From Cercis canadensis (taxonomy: Eukaryota > Streptophyta > Magnoliopsida > Fabales > Fabaceae): 64,000 nt of DNA. The notes beneath the pieces were generated by a model. It did no database searches. It saw only the letters and a program-made list of their open reading frames with translations, and was not told the origin of the DNA. Positions 38,425 through 54,534 of the stretch are shown here, piece by piece (positions within the stretch are counted from its first letter, which is position 1; the number at the start of each line of letters is the position of its first letter). The DNA lies in NCBI GenBank assembly GCA_003255065.1, contig QAOA01001143.1, positions 146,358 to 210,357 of the forward strand. Reading direction: 5' to 3'. A program made the position numbers and the translations under genes.

Positions 38425-41400
38425 CCGAAAAATTTAAGAATAAATCTCTTCATTAATTCTATTTACTGCTAATCTATCTCTGGTGTGAAGGTGATAAGGT
38501 TATTTTAGAAATTTTTTTGACTTGGACTTACAATTGTGGAGAAAGTTGATTTTTTTGTTTTGGTTTGTGTGTACATTCGTTGATTATAAGTGGACACATT
38601 TCTGTTTTTGTGAAGGTAATTGATTACTGAACTTATATTCTGCAGTAAGATGGCATGCACTGCTTCACTGTAGCTGATTTCGTTTTCTGATTTTCTTTTT
38701 AAATTTAGTAGTTAAAGTTCCTTGTGCTTCGTTAATTCTTCCAATTAAGTAGTCCTAGATCTGTAGTGCTGATTTCATTAAAAGTACTGAAATTTACCAA
38801 ATTGTTATTTGGGTTATCTGAATGTTGTTTTCAAAGTATGGTTGCTATTTTTTTGAAAACAAACCGATTCTTCTTTTCTTACTTTAAGAAGAAAAAAGAG
38901 GAAGAAATGCTCTGTTTTTGAAGTATAGTTGCTATTATACTCTCTGGAAGTAACTTCTGTATACTTAATGTGCTTTAATCTTGGTGAAAATACTGAAGTG
39001 CTTAGAGCGTGGACTGCTCTGTTAGTTCTTGGTTGGTCATCAGTCATTGCAAGTCATATATGGTCTCCAACCATCTGACCTGGGAAAATGCAAGTCTGTT
39101 GCCTGAAAATGACATTTATAAATGTTGTTGTGATTGTTACAGCCCTTCAGATCAATTCTCAACTACCAAGCCTCCAATGTTGTCTACAGTGGCTAATTGA
39201 AAATGGTTGCTTACCTTTATTGAGTGTTTCCACTTATAGTAATTGGTGTTTGCATCCTCTTTTGCATCCTACCACATTACTTCCACACTCCTTCTTCCCC
39301 TTGTTCATATGGCTAATCCTCTTAAGCCTGCCTTCTATATCTTGTCAAGTTTCGACTTGCATCATATTTGAATTCTCAGTTTTATAAGGATAATGACTTT
39401 TGACCAACCAAGTTTTTTGGATTGGCCAAGGTTTTGAAGTGTGAGACGGATGAAATAATACAAGAGAGAGTTTGTGAGAGGTTTCATTGGGTTGGTAGAA
39501 ATATAGGTATGGTTTTTCCAATGTGGTTTTGGGTGCCCACCGATAATAATCTATAGTTTCTTCTAGTGGATTATTTCCTCTGGTCTGTTGATGTAGGCAA
39601 TTTCTGGACCAGGATAAATTTGGGTGCACTATTATTGGTGTTTATCTTGTCTATCCATTTGTCTTGTGATAATCCCAAACAAAAGCTTGTTCTTTCCCAT
39701 ATTGCAGTGTTCTTTAAAATGTTTTACTGATTTAGACACAGGGCAGAGCATATGATATTTTTCACTAACTAAACATATTTCTTATATTTGCAATTCCTTC
39801 TACCAGTATGAAGCGAACACTTGCAAGATACAACAAATGCCTAGATTCCCCAGAGGCTGCTTTAGCAGAATATAAGACAGAGGTACTCAGTTGTACCACT
39901 TTTAACTAGTAAAATTCATTGAGGTTGCACTTTCTACATTTTGTTTGAGCATTTTCAATTCGTTACAAATTTAATTTCAGTTATAGGCAGCCCAAATGCA
40001 CTCCCAAATCTCAGATGTTAATCATTATTTGCTTGACCATAATGAATATCATTATAGTTATTATGACCTTCATTGGGTAATTCATCAACTGTCCTCAAGT
40101 CAGATGGTAGTCTTCCTGGGACCTGGGTTGCATTTGGTGATAGGTAATTGAAACTTGAAATTTGATTCCATATTGCGGTAGTCCGTATGTCACCTTCTAC
40201 ATCTAGAGATGGGAGATGCTAAAAAGCTTTGGCACTTACAGACATCCTTTAAAGTTTTTTTGGCTTTAAAAGATCAGTTATGCAAGCAATTACAAGCTTC
40301 TATGGTTTTATTATGAAAAATGATTTCAGATCCTACACTAAGAGTCAATTTCAATGTTCGAAGATAAAGTAGTTTTTGGGAAGCATCAGGTGGATGTTGA
40401 ACTTTCTGAACTGAGTTGAAGTTTGGGTTTCCATTCAGTAGTTTACTCTTCATTACACTGACATGTTACATGATAAAATTCTATTTCTTGAAATTGTTAT
40501 TTAACATTATTGGGGTTTGGGATATAATCAATTATGACCCAATAGTGTGTGTTTATTGTTTACAAAGAAAAAAATTGAAAGAGATGCAACTTGCTTTTAT
40601 GTTTGCAAGTTCCATTGGCATCATGTATAGTCATGTCAGATAGCTGTTGTTATCTAAACTGCAGACCCTCCATACCAATCAAAAAAGTATGCTTTTGAAA
40701 AATTTCAGCACAATTGTTTCCTTATTGACTATGATTGAAGATGATAATTTTATGGCCCACCAAAAAAAAAGATAAAAATTTATTTAAGGTTGCAATTACT
40801 GATTGTATGTCTCCATAAAATGTTTCCCTAGTTTTCTTTGCACTATTTCTCTTTAGATTCATTCATGCGGTGATTTATGTTTAATAATTTTTTTTCTACA
40901 GAAGGAAGAGTCTAAGGTAGTGGAAATTCTCAAAGATGAAATTGCAAAGCTAGAAACAAAGCAGTTGTATGTGTTCTTTCCATCTGTCAGGCTTTTGCTT
41001 ATTATATTGTTCTGTGGTTGATTGTCTCTGATGAATATTTACACCTGGTGATTCTGTAGACAGTTGATGGGTAAGGACCTCAAAGGCTTGGGCTTAAAAG
41101 AATTGCAACATCTAGAGCAGCAACTTAATGAAGGGTTATTGTCAGTCAAGGAGAGGAAGGTCCTTCTCATTGACTTTTTTGACCTTTTACCGTGCTTTAT
41201 ATTTCTGTTCCTCTGTTTTAAGGTTTACTGGTAGAATTTGGTTTAGTGGTTGTAACATATCTCTTTTCAGGAGGAAGTACTTATGGAGCAATTGGAGCAG
41301 TCTAGAGTTCAGGTATACGGGATTCTTTACCTAACTTTTAAATTTTTGTGAAATTAGAATATTTAATCATACAGACCAAGGAGATTTAGCAAGAAATTTT

Positions 41401-42562
41401 TTTGTATGTGAAAAATCTTAAGATTTGGTGCTAATGGCTTCGTGCAAGGTCTGTGTTCACCCAGAAAGTACTTGATGACCAACATTATAAGCCTAGTTGG
41501 TAGTGAGTATTTATTTGTGAGAAATCTATTACTTCCAAATATATAGTTGTAGCTCTTTAAGAAAATCTGATATATATACATAGAACCTTCCTCTACGCGA
41601 AGATAACCTTCCTGTATGTGAAAATAATATATAAAGATTTTCAATTTGAGTTTCTGTTAGGAATCCATCTAGTCGTTGAGTTCATTTCACAATCAGTCAC
41701 TTGGTCTCAGATGGACACAAGTGAAAGTAATGGAAACTTGGATGTGAATTTGGGGATTGAAGATAGATTTGATTTTTATATTTCTTCTCAAATGGAAGGG
41801 AAAACAAAATTATCTTTGCTATACTAATATTTTTGATTTATTCTTTCCAGGAACAAAGAGCTATGCTGGAGAATGAAACATTGCGCAGACAGGCAAATAT
41901 TATTCTTCTGAATGCAAATTTGACCTTCTAGCATTGGTTTGTCCTTGAGTTATTTAAATAGCTCCTGACTTTCCAAGTTTGCTTCATTATCACAGGTTGA
42001 GGAGCTGCGTTGTTTGTTCCCGCTAACAGAACGTGTGGTTCCATCTTACCTTGAACACCAGCATATGGAAAGAAAGAAAGCCTTTGTAAATAATGGGGTC
42101 ACATGTCCTAACTTGGCTAGTAATCCTTCAAATGAGAAATCAGATTCGGACACCACACTGCATTTAGGGTACCATACTTTTTTGTTGCCAAACTTATAAC
42201 TAAATTGCATAAATCCTGCTGCTCTTTCATTTTGCCGTGTGAAATTTCATCTTTTTATTGACTGTTATAGAAAGGATACCTTGTCAATTATAGTTTAAGA
42301 TATTGTCAAACCATACTTAATAACCAATATTCTAGCTATTCTTTGTACTTGTAGTATCTTATGTGCCTTGCATGACAGTTGCAGTGGATTATATGATGTT
42401 GTCATAGTTATATGCCTCTGGTTTTTCCATTCTTAGACCTCTTCCCCCTCCCCTCACGGTGTGCTTTTATATAGTCTCATATTTGCTCGCCCATTCTGCA
42501 GGTTGCCGATCGATGTCCAGCACAAGAGGAAGGCACCTCAGAGTCCAATGGCTCTACTCTGA
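37900..42562 (+). CDS. AGL15: MIKC-type MADS-box transcription factor, AGL15 clade
   Basis: Exons (plus): 37900-38081, 39807-39882, 40902-40966, 41060-41159, 41271-41312, 41851-41892, 41996-42168, 42502-42562, totalling 741 nt, 246 aa. Residues 1-60 are a complete MADS domain ([40 protein letters not shown]). The I and K regions are coiled-coil (about 75-170; [34 protein letters not shown]), and the two 42-nt exons are the MIKC standard. The C-terminus contains LHLGL, an LxLxL (EAR-type) repression motif known from AGL15 relatives, followed by KRKAP. Arabidopsis AGL15 acts in embryogenesis, senescence and flowering-time control and binds CArG boxes. Intron 6 uses a GC donor (CAG before GCAAAT) with a normal AG acceptor. 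Intron 1 carries a 68-T run. An in-frame upstream ATG (37870) is judged leader, because MADS proteins start at MGRGK. Confidence 0.95.
38357..38424. repeat. 68-nt homopolymer T run in MADS intron 1
   Basis: An uninterrupted run of T from 38357 to 38424. It could be an antisense poly(A) tail of a retroposed copy or slippage growth. True length is uncertain in any assembly. Confidence 0.95.
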
Positions 42563-43690
42563 TCCTATTCTCTGACTTTCTTGTTACAACAGGAAAAAAT
42601 AGATCGAGACTCGGTTAGTGCAGTTGTAGTTGTGCACAGCATCAGTTTAGAATATAGAGGAAAGGTAGAACCCCTAGGTCTAGGTGACCTCAAGTCATAA
42701 AAGTAGAATTATGGCTATTCTCCTCTAGGAAATTGGCGAGATGCAGATTTTCCAGTTTTACCAAATTTTGGTGTAATGGGCTGGGAAAAATCAAAGTTAT
42801 GTATCTAACTTTTAGTTCATATGAAAAATATAATCCTTAGTCCTATTTTATTGTTTGCATATTTCTCTTAGTTCTTCTTTTCCTTTTATCTTAATTTTGT
42901 ACATAGTAATTTGGTTGCAGTTGCCTATGTCACTGTTCCGGTGGCCAAGAAGAGAATTTAGATGCAGCACCCAAGGTTGAGGGATGGAATCAAATCACCC
43001 TATACTTCTGTGCTCGTTCTCCTTCCATTTGTTTTGTGTACATGCTTCCTATTTAATGCTCTATGCCTCTTGCTGCATTTCTTAAATGTATCCATTTTTT
43101 GATGGAGGAAAGATTCACATTGGAGCAAAGAATTTAATTTAGCTTTAAGATGTTGTGCAGCAGTTATTTCCTCACCCCAGCAGTATATTTTAAAGATGAG
43201 GACCAAGGGGTAGTAGAGGAGAAGGGAACTGATATTTGTGTTTGACTTTGACAGATATTCATCTTTTGTGTGTGTTACATTGAGAATACTAGGAAAAATG
43301 GAGGGGATTCATTACCCTTTAACCTCTTTCTAGAGTAAAATTTCTTCCCCTCTAAAGGTAGGGAAAAAAATTATTCCCCTTCCTTTTTATTTTCCTTAAA
43401 TTTCTTGGGATTTTGCTTCCTGTTCTAAGAATAAACACAATTTTTAGTTAGATAACTTCTGATCCTTCTTAGATTGTCAAAAAAAATAAATCTTCCGCTC
43501 AAAAACAAATGAATGTAGTAGTGTTTTGAAACTAGTCATTTGAAGCATGATCTTTACTGTTTTCCAGTAGGTCTTTACAGACTCTGGTGTGCAAAGAAAT
43601 CACAATAATATTTACATGACTTATGTTGAATACAATCCAAAAAAATTACAAATAAGAACATCTCAAACCTAATAATCTATACACAGGAAA
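42563..43690. other. Convergent 3' regions of MADS and BPS1-like genes
   Basis: Spacer of 1.1 kb holding the 3' untranslated sequence of the plus-strand MADS gene and the minus-strand BPS1-like gene. No further gene or repeat was recognised. Confidence 0.6.
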
Positions 43691-44650
43691 TCAAGCAATA
43701 GTTTTTTGTCTCTGTTTGCTTAGTCTAAAGCAATCTACCAATTCGGTTCTCTGGGTCATTACCTTGCCAAACAGATCATTCACTTCCCTGCTTAGATCAT
43801 CCAATAGCTCCTCAAATACCAGCAGTTTTCTCTGCAATTCCTTGGCTGCATCATGTTTCACAGTATCTGAAGCAACAAGAAGGTTGGCAACAGCATCATT
43901 CAACTCTTTAACCTCCTTCAAGATAAGCTTTTTCTCCATTAACTGTGCACTAATTTTGGAATCAAGTGTGAGAAGTAAAGAACTATCAAATCCACCTATT
44001 ATTTTTCTCATCTCCAAGTAAGGCCTAGCATCACTGCATAAACCAGACAACAAAATCCCACACACCCAGAACCAAATACTCTTCATTTCCTCTACAGCTT
44101 CATGAACAATTCCTTCCTTGCCAGAAAAAATCCTTGCTTTATCATCATCACCATCTGGGTCTGCCTCTTTGCCAAATTTGGTGGTGAAATTACCTGGCTC
44201 AATTGCTTTCAAATGCTTTATTGCCAAAGAAGATGAATTCCCAAACAGGCTCAAACCATGAGACAAAGAAAGACGAGATTGTCCAAGATGAGAAAGAGAA
44301 GAACTAATGGAATTGAGAGCATCCAGCAAACTCAAGCTGTATCTGAGATACCCGTCAATGGAATCAGCCTCCCATTTGCTCATTGGGTAATCTATATCCA
44401 CAACTAGCTTTGCAAAAGCCTTGTTGATGAAGGGTAAGAGCCCAAAGCATTGCTGAATCCAAGACAAGGACAAGATTTCTGATCCGGGTTTCAAATTCAA
44501 TGCTAATTGCCCAATGAATTTCGAGATTCCGGATTGAAAAGCATCCAAGGACGCTGATAATTCTTGATCTTCATATTCATGGTGGGTGTGATGGTTGTGA
44601 TTCTCCAGCTTGGAGTAGAATTTTGCAAATTTCTGAACCAAGAGTACCAT
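43691..44650 (-). CDS. BYPASS1 (BPS1)-like protein, intronless
   Basis: Single-exon frame of 960 nt, 319 aa, starting MVLLVQKFAKFYSKLENHNH. The ATG at 44650-44648 is used; two codons earlier the frame only offers TTG. LSWIQQCFGLLPFINKAFAK, then DIDYPMSKWEADSIDGYLRY and SLSLLDALNSISSSLSHLGQ parallel the BPS1 pattern of LSWM...W-x3-x-VD-x-YLD...LLDLCNAFSSEL. A hydrophobic stretch at about residues 190-205 (WFWVCGILLSGLC) and a heptad-rich C-terminal helix region (about 225-310) follow. In Arabidopsis BPS1 restrains a root-derived mobile signal that arrests shoots; members of this plant-specific family are often intronless. The molecular function is unknown. The His-rich HNHHTHHEYED segment near residue 20 is unusual. 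Confidence 0.85.
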   Translation of the reverse strand: MVLLVQKFAKFYSKLENHNHHTHHEYEDQELSASLDAFQSGISKFIGQLALNLKPGSEILSLSWIQQCFGLLPFINKAFAKLVVDIDYPMSKWEADSIDGYLRYSLSLLDALNSISSSLSHLGQSRLSLSHGLSLFGNSSSLAIKHLKAIEPGNFTTKFGKEADPDGDDDKARIFSGKEGIVHEAVEEMKSIWFWVCGILLSGLCSDARPYLEMRKIIGGFDSSLLLTLDSKISAQLMEKKLILKEVKELNDAVANLLVASDTVKHDAAKELQRKLLVFEELLDDLSREVNDLFGKVMTQRTELVDCFRLSKQRQKTIA

Positions 44651-47600
44651 TGACAATTCAGAAATAAAAGAAGCTCTGAAAAATCTTCTTGTTGATGACT
44701 AGTAGATCAGGAAGAGAAAGGTTTGAAAGTTTGGTTTGTGAAAAACAAAGTTTCTTCGGCTTTATAATGATTGGTTGGAGTCTTGTCTAGTGTTTGTGAT
44801 GGTGTGGATTGCACTTAAAAGTAGTCCAGAAGAGTGGTAAGGCCAATAGTTAAAACAATTTTCCCATTGAAAACTCAACACCAAAACAAAACATGGGATT
44901 TTTGGCGGCGGTCAAACGTGCTTATCTGCATGACTGTTTCTGTTTGTCACTCGCTTTTACGTTATACACGGTGTTGGACAACTGGGGCCACTTGAGCGGA
45001 CCTTCCAGCACAATCTACAATGGTCCATGATGATTCATGACATAAGATAAGGATTTTGGGATGTAGGACCCGACGTGTACCAAAAAAAAAATATGCTGAA
45101 TTTGAATGCAGAATTCATAAGTTTTGAGATCAATTTTAATACCACATGTTATTTGGTAAAAATTTCATAAATTAATTATGCTGGGAATTGAAGGATTTAA
45201 TTTGAGACAACANGCCACTTGGGCAGACCTTCCAGCACAATCTACAATGGTCCATGATGATTCATGACATAAGATAAGGATTTTGGGATGTACGACCCGA
45301 CGTGCTGAATTTGAATGCAGAATTCATAAGTTTTGAGATCAATTTTAATATCACATTTTATTTGGTAAAAATTTTATAAATTAATTGTGCTGGGAATTGA
45401 AGGATTTAATTTGAGACAACATAAAATGTCATTTCGTTTTAATTCTGCTACATAAACATTTATATATGACAGTACATTTACAAATATGGTTTCTCATTGG
45501 TTGGTGACATGTAAATGACTAGACTTCTCTTATTTATGATACTTACATAACAATTGTGGATAATTGTGTAAGTGAATACATTTTTTAGTATAAGAGAAAA
45601 AGGTTTAAATAAAATTACCAAAAATTATAAATAGAATCACTTATAGTTAGTCAGTTGCACATAATTGCAAATATACGATTAATTATGTTAGCAATAAGTT
45701 ATTAAAATTGGTATAGTAGTGATAAGTTTGAGTAATTTATAATAAAATTAAAGTTTTAAACCTTGTTATTATCATGTCAAAAGAAATTATGTAAGCAACA
45801 TTATTCAAAATAATAATAATAATACTAATAACTCTATATAGGAGTATCATTAGAGTTATCAAATTAAAATTTCTTTCAGTTGTTTCATTTGTAAAAAAAT
45901 AAAATAAAGTGTAAGTGGTATTTACATCATTTTCTACATGTGTACACATGTAGATTAAGTGTGTCTAATTGAGTGATTGCCTTAAAATCTAGAAGGCATA
46001 GGGTGAGCACAATAATTTAAACTTGGAAAAGACTAGGCAATAGGCATCACGGGTTTCTTAATTCTTTATAATTATTAAATTCAACTACACCGACCTCATA
46101 CTCGGCCAAATATTTAATTTGGATTTATAGATAGGTTAATGGTCAAGGTACGTGTTCTTCGTGTTTCGAGGTTTTAATATTAACAAATAAGAAATAGATA
46201 TGCTTGTTTTGGAGACAATTGATAAGGGTTGGTTTTTGCAATTTGTGATATGATTATGATTTACGCGCTTGCTTCTTAATGGTGGCAATCTTGATGGACC
46301 CAAACGTCGTGTGTGCTTGCTTGCTTACTGATGATGTTTGTCTGAGTTTAAGGTCGGAAAAATGGATGATGTCGGACTGAGAGTATATTAACTGCACAAT
46401 AACAAATGAACTAAAAGTTGGGTGGTGGTACTCGAGCTCCAAAACTTAAATTAGGATGATTTGAGCTAAAAAGTGTAATAAATGTTAATGAAAGCAAAAG
46501 TCCGTATACTTGTTGTTGGAGACTATTTATAAATGAGGGTCAAAGAATATGATGGATATATACAAAATTTTAATAATGTGGGTCTTTGGTTAAATAGACT
46601 TGAATGTAGTGGGCCGAAAAACTGGGTATCTACACTTACCAACATAACTAATAAGTCAGCACTTGGTTTAAGGTCATTTTGCATAACCTACTTTAGACGC
46701 TAATCTCCACTAATATCTATGTGCCATATTCCATTCATGCCTAGAGTGTTTAAAGGACATGACACCAAGAATACCGAGGATTCGGTGCTTACAGTTTTTG
46801 ATTAGTTTTTAGTAACACAAGAGAGCACTACTTTGGAAAAGGAAAAAGCTACGAAGGAATCATGTGAAGTTGGATGTGGCAACCCTTAATTCACTTCATT
46901 CTTAAGTGTTTTGATATTGGTATCATGGTAAAAATCTTAAAAAATTAAATCACTTAATATGTGTCATATTTTGAAATTATTAATTGAATTTAAATTTAAC
47001 TGAATCAAAACAAAATATTATTTGTTTTTCAGTATATTTTCTATATAGACTACGACTACTGAAGCTAAAACTTACTACCTCTCGTGCTTAAAGTTTTATT
47101 AGAATAAAAATGAGTTTTAAGCTGGACTCTCTCAAGAGAAGAAATTTTAATATCTTGGGAATGAAAAAAAATCATTTTAAAATTTACTAGGAGTACTCCT
47201 GGAAGTAGGTAAAAAACAAAAAACAAACAAATGTTTAAGAAACCGTTCAACCAAGAAAGATCATTTTCATAGTAGGGTATCTGTAAACACACAAATTTTA
47301 TGATTAAAGGAATCTCTAAATTAAGAATCAATAAATTTCTTTCTACTAAGAGAGAAAAAACCATTTTTCATGTATAAGGTCCCATAGCTAGCAATTAACA
47401 CTCAATCTTTTAGGAAAATTTCTATACCAATTGTAATAATTGAATGGAATTGAAAAGTTAATTATTGTTTTAATGAAAATTTAGAAATTTGATGGGATTT
47501 TCTTGGCATAAGTGCATAACTTAATGGAAAATATGTGTATGTGTTACAACAAAGCTAGACGTGATAGAAACATGAATACATCGTTGATTCTCATTGCCCT

Positions 47601-48200
47601 CATTTTCTTTTCCTCCTCATTTTGTTTCTCCTAATTAAGAGTTTTCCTCCTCTTGAGTTCATATAAATAAGGATCCATACCCTCCTTATTAAAGGGAGTT
47701 ACAGGACCATATATACGAAAGTGAGGAAGACATTTCTCTTAGATTTGGCTATTCAGAGTGAATTAAATAATTAAGGTTAATTTCTTATACTTGCATGTGT
47801 TCCTAAATGACGTTGCCCTCTATCATGCATGTGTATTGTGGTTGTTGTCACTTATTGTTTATACCCATTACCAAGGCCCGGCAAAATCACCTGTAGTCCA
47901 TTTTGACCTAATCATTCAAATTATCAAAATACTCTTCATGCCTCTATAAATATTACTTTTTCAATAAGTGTTGTCACTTTTTTGGACTATCTTTATTTAT
48001 TGCTTCACCTATTCAAAATTGACTTAACTTGACATTCGGAGTCTTGGTATTCCCAATCTGATCCTTAGTTCACTCTTATTACTGTGCAAATAAGATTCAT
48101 AACCTGTCTGACCCGACCTTGACCCATCATCGTAACCAGCTAACCTACCCATCCTTGACCAGACCTCAACACATGCATCGTCACTTACAAATCTCTATAA
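44651..48200. other. Intergenic spacer before carboxypeptidase cluster
   Basis: Holds the BPS1-like promoter and AT-rich sequence. It contains an imperfect 200-bp tandem duplication around an N at 45213. Open frames near 45737, 46254 and 47065 are short, lack family resemblance and are probably chance. Confidence 0.55.
44987..45423. repeat. Imperfect tandem duplication split by one N
   Basis: 44987-45212 and 45214 to about 45423 are the same sequence but differ by several substitutions and an 18-nt deletion (the poly-A-containing stretch near 45080). The N at 45213 is the junction. The extra divergence suggests two haplotypes placed in series rather than one contig repeated. Confidence 0.8.
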
Positions 48201-48305
48201 ATGTAATATGATCAACTACCATACCCATACCATAAGCTGCATTACTATCTTTTCACTTTCTAGATCTCACTCTCAGGTTTCTTTATACAGAGACACCCAA
48301 AAACA

Positions 48306-48480
48306 ATGGGAAAAAAACCTTGTTGGGCTCTTTGGTCCATTCTCATTTCAATTTTTGTGGCCAAAATCTAAGAAAGCATGCAAGCAGTGAAATTCACAGT
48401 ATGGTGGGTATATACGTAACTGGATGTGGAAAAATTGGCAGGCAGTGCATTTCACTATCATTTGTGAGAATTTCCTTGTT
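48306..48480 (+). pseudogene. Serine carboxypeptidase exon-1 remnant A
   Basis: ATG GGA AAA... gives MGKKPCWALWSILISIFVAK, homologous to the signal peptide of the downstream gene ([20 protein letters not shown]), but stops at TAA after 21 codons. About 190 nt are missing, and homology then resumes at GTGAAATTCACAGTATGGTG onward (CTCAGTATGGTGGGTATGTG in the intact gene), running to a TTGTGA stop. The upstream leader with CACCCAAAAACA and a TATA-like CTATAAATG (48196) is also retained. It is a dead partial copy. Confidence 0.8.
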
Positions 48481-49549
48481 TTCTTGTAGTATACCCTACG
48501 TCTTCTTTTGATTTGTGTGAATGCAGATACACACCACTTAGATCTTTTTAATGCTAGCTAGAGCCTGAATTAAGTTTATCTTAAATTGCTGAAGAAATTT
48601 TTTCTGTTACTAGAAAATATTATAATTAAAACTTTTCATTAAGTAGAGCATGTATATGTTCATAACGTTAATTTCTTCGTTTAAGGAAATTAATTTGTCT
48701 AATTGATTTATCTTATATTCACGGATAATTTGATTTAGAAAATATCAATCATTATTAAGTTTTTGGCTAAGTACTTAAATGAATATGTAATTATTTAAAA
48801 TTTAATTTATCAAAAAAATTTAAAATTTAGTATATAAAACTGGAATAATAGTTGAGAAAATAATTGAGAAGGAAATAATGCCATAAAAAATCTTAAAGAA
48901 CCTGGCCCAAGAAACTTGTTATATACATTCTCTAGTGACGTCTCAATTTCAATTTCTTTCTCTCAATGATTTCTTTTGTTTGATCTGTTTTTGTGGGTCC
49001 CTTCCCTCCCTCTCTCTCTCTTGCTGGTAGAATACTTTGCATGAAGTATACTGTTTGTTATGTTGAAAGAAATTACTGTATGAATATTTATTATTTAAAT
49101 ATAAAATAAGTACTAAAATGTCAAAAGAAACTATTATAATATTTCTGATCAGTACATAGTTTTTATTATATTTTTTACTACGATGTATTTGAACACGAAA
49201 TTTAATGAACACATCCTTTTAAATGAATAGTACTCATTTTCTTTACTAATTTATCAAACCATTATCGGGAAAATCCGAATTTGCAAATAACTATGAAGAA
49301 CATATACATGGACAAAGCAATTAAAATGATAAGTACTCTTCAATTTCAATATTTATTGACAAATTCATATATACAAGTTAATTATTTATTAAACCATTTG
49401 TGGAAAATTCCATTATTAATTTATTGATACATGGAATAGTTAAATCCTTTTAATTAAAAGATGAATGTCCCAGATTTAATTCTACATATTTCTATTCATA
49501 CTTGCATGTGGTTGTTGAAAGTGAAACTCAGATATCTACATGAATATGG

Positions 49550-49556
49550 TATAAAG
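49550..49556 (+). promoter_or_regulatory. Putative TATA box of carboxypeptidase copy 1
   Basis: TATAAAG lies 130 bp before the ATG at 49680, followed by a pyrimidine-rich leader. The equivalent place in copy 2 reads TATAAGG (55672), and copy 3 has TATAAAC (62765). Position and conservation support it; no transcript evidence. Confidence 0.5.
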
Positions 49557-49679
49557 AGGGACCTTGTTTGCATTCATTATCCATACCAAAAGCTTCATTC
49601 CTTTCTTTTCACTTTCTACATCTCTGTGTCACTATAGCTCTCGCTCTCTGTGTTCTTTATACAGAAGCACACAAAAGCA

Positions 49680-53537
<3,858 letters not shown>

Positions 53538-53635
53538 ATTTATAACTCCTTCCTTTCTTGTAATCCCGTTCAAATTATTGGCAATTTTGCCTAAATAAAA
53601 TTCTTTCCTTTTGTCAATTCATGTTTTTTATTTGG

Positions 53636-53820
53636 CTTCATGAAATTCCTGGTGGGTATACATGTAACTGTGAACAAATTGGCAGGAACTGCATTTCATT
53701 ATCATTTTGTTGAAGCTTCAACGTGCTAAGGATGCATTGCATCTTCTTTTGATTTGTCTCAATGGTGGTACACACCACTTAGATCTTTTGAATGCCAGCG
53801 CCTGAAAAATTAAGCTTAAC
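53636..53820 (+). pseudogene. Serine carboxypeptidase exon-1 remnant B
   Basis: Immediately after copy 1, GGTGGGTATACATGTAACTG... to CTCAATGGTGGTACACACC matches the 3' part of exon 1 and its donor, with frameshifting changes (an extra T giving GAAGCTTCAACGTGC where the gene has GAAGCTCAGCG). The following intron-like sequence (ACACACCACTTAGATCTTTT) is shared with the sequence downstream of remnant A near 48530. There is no leader or ATG. Confidence 0.8.
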
Positions 53821-54534
53821 TTAAATTGCTGAATACTTTTTTTTTTACTGAAAAATATTATAATAAAAAGTTTTTACTATGTAGAGCATGTTCATAACGT
53901 TTCTTAATTTTAGGAAATTAATTTGCTCTCATTGATTTATCTTATCACTCGAAGATATTTTTTTTTTGAATGTACTAAGCCAATGTGGAGGTGTGCTTTT
54001 AAAATTGCTAAGAAAAAAACTTAATCTCAATACGCGAAAACTAGCCTGAAGATATTCTTACCATTAAAAAATATAAATCATTATTAAGTTTGGTTTAGTA
54101 TTTTATGAATATGAACTTATTTAAAATATAGTATATAAAAATGAAATTATGGTTATTAGAAAATAATTGAGAAGGAAAGTATGCCATAAAAAATCTTGAT
54201 GAACCTGGCCCAAGAAACTTGTTATATGCATCCTATAGTGACGTCTCTCTTTTTCAATTTCTTTCTCTCAATTATATATTTCATTCGTTTTATCTGTTAT
54301 TTTGGGTCCCTTCCCCCTCTCTCTCTCTTGCAGGTAGAATACTTTGCATGAAGTATACTGTTTGTTATGTTGAAAGAAATTACTATATGAATATTTATTA
54401 TTTAATATAAAATGAGTACTGAAATGCCAAAAGAAAAATTATTGTAGTATTTTTTATGAATACCTCTTTTTAAATGAATAGTACTCATTTTCATTAATAA
54501 TTTATCAAATTATTATTGGAAAAATACTTGACCT

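Noticed and set aside
38202-38453. Frame with a poly-Lys tract on the minus strand
   Set aside because: Translation of the 68-T run in an intron.
44651-44656. Two extra N-terminal codons for the BPS1-like protein
   Set aside because: They would need a TTG start; the next codon position provides a normal ATG.
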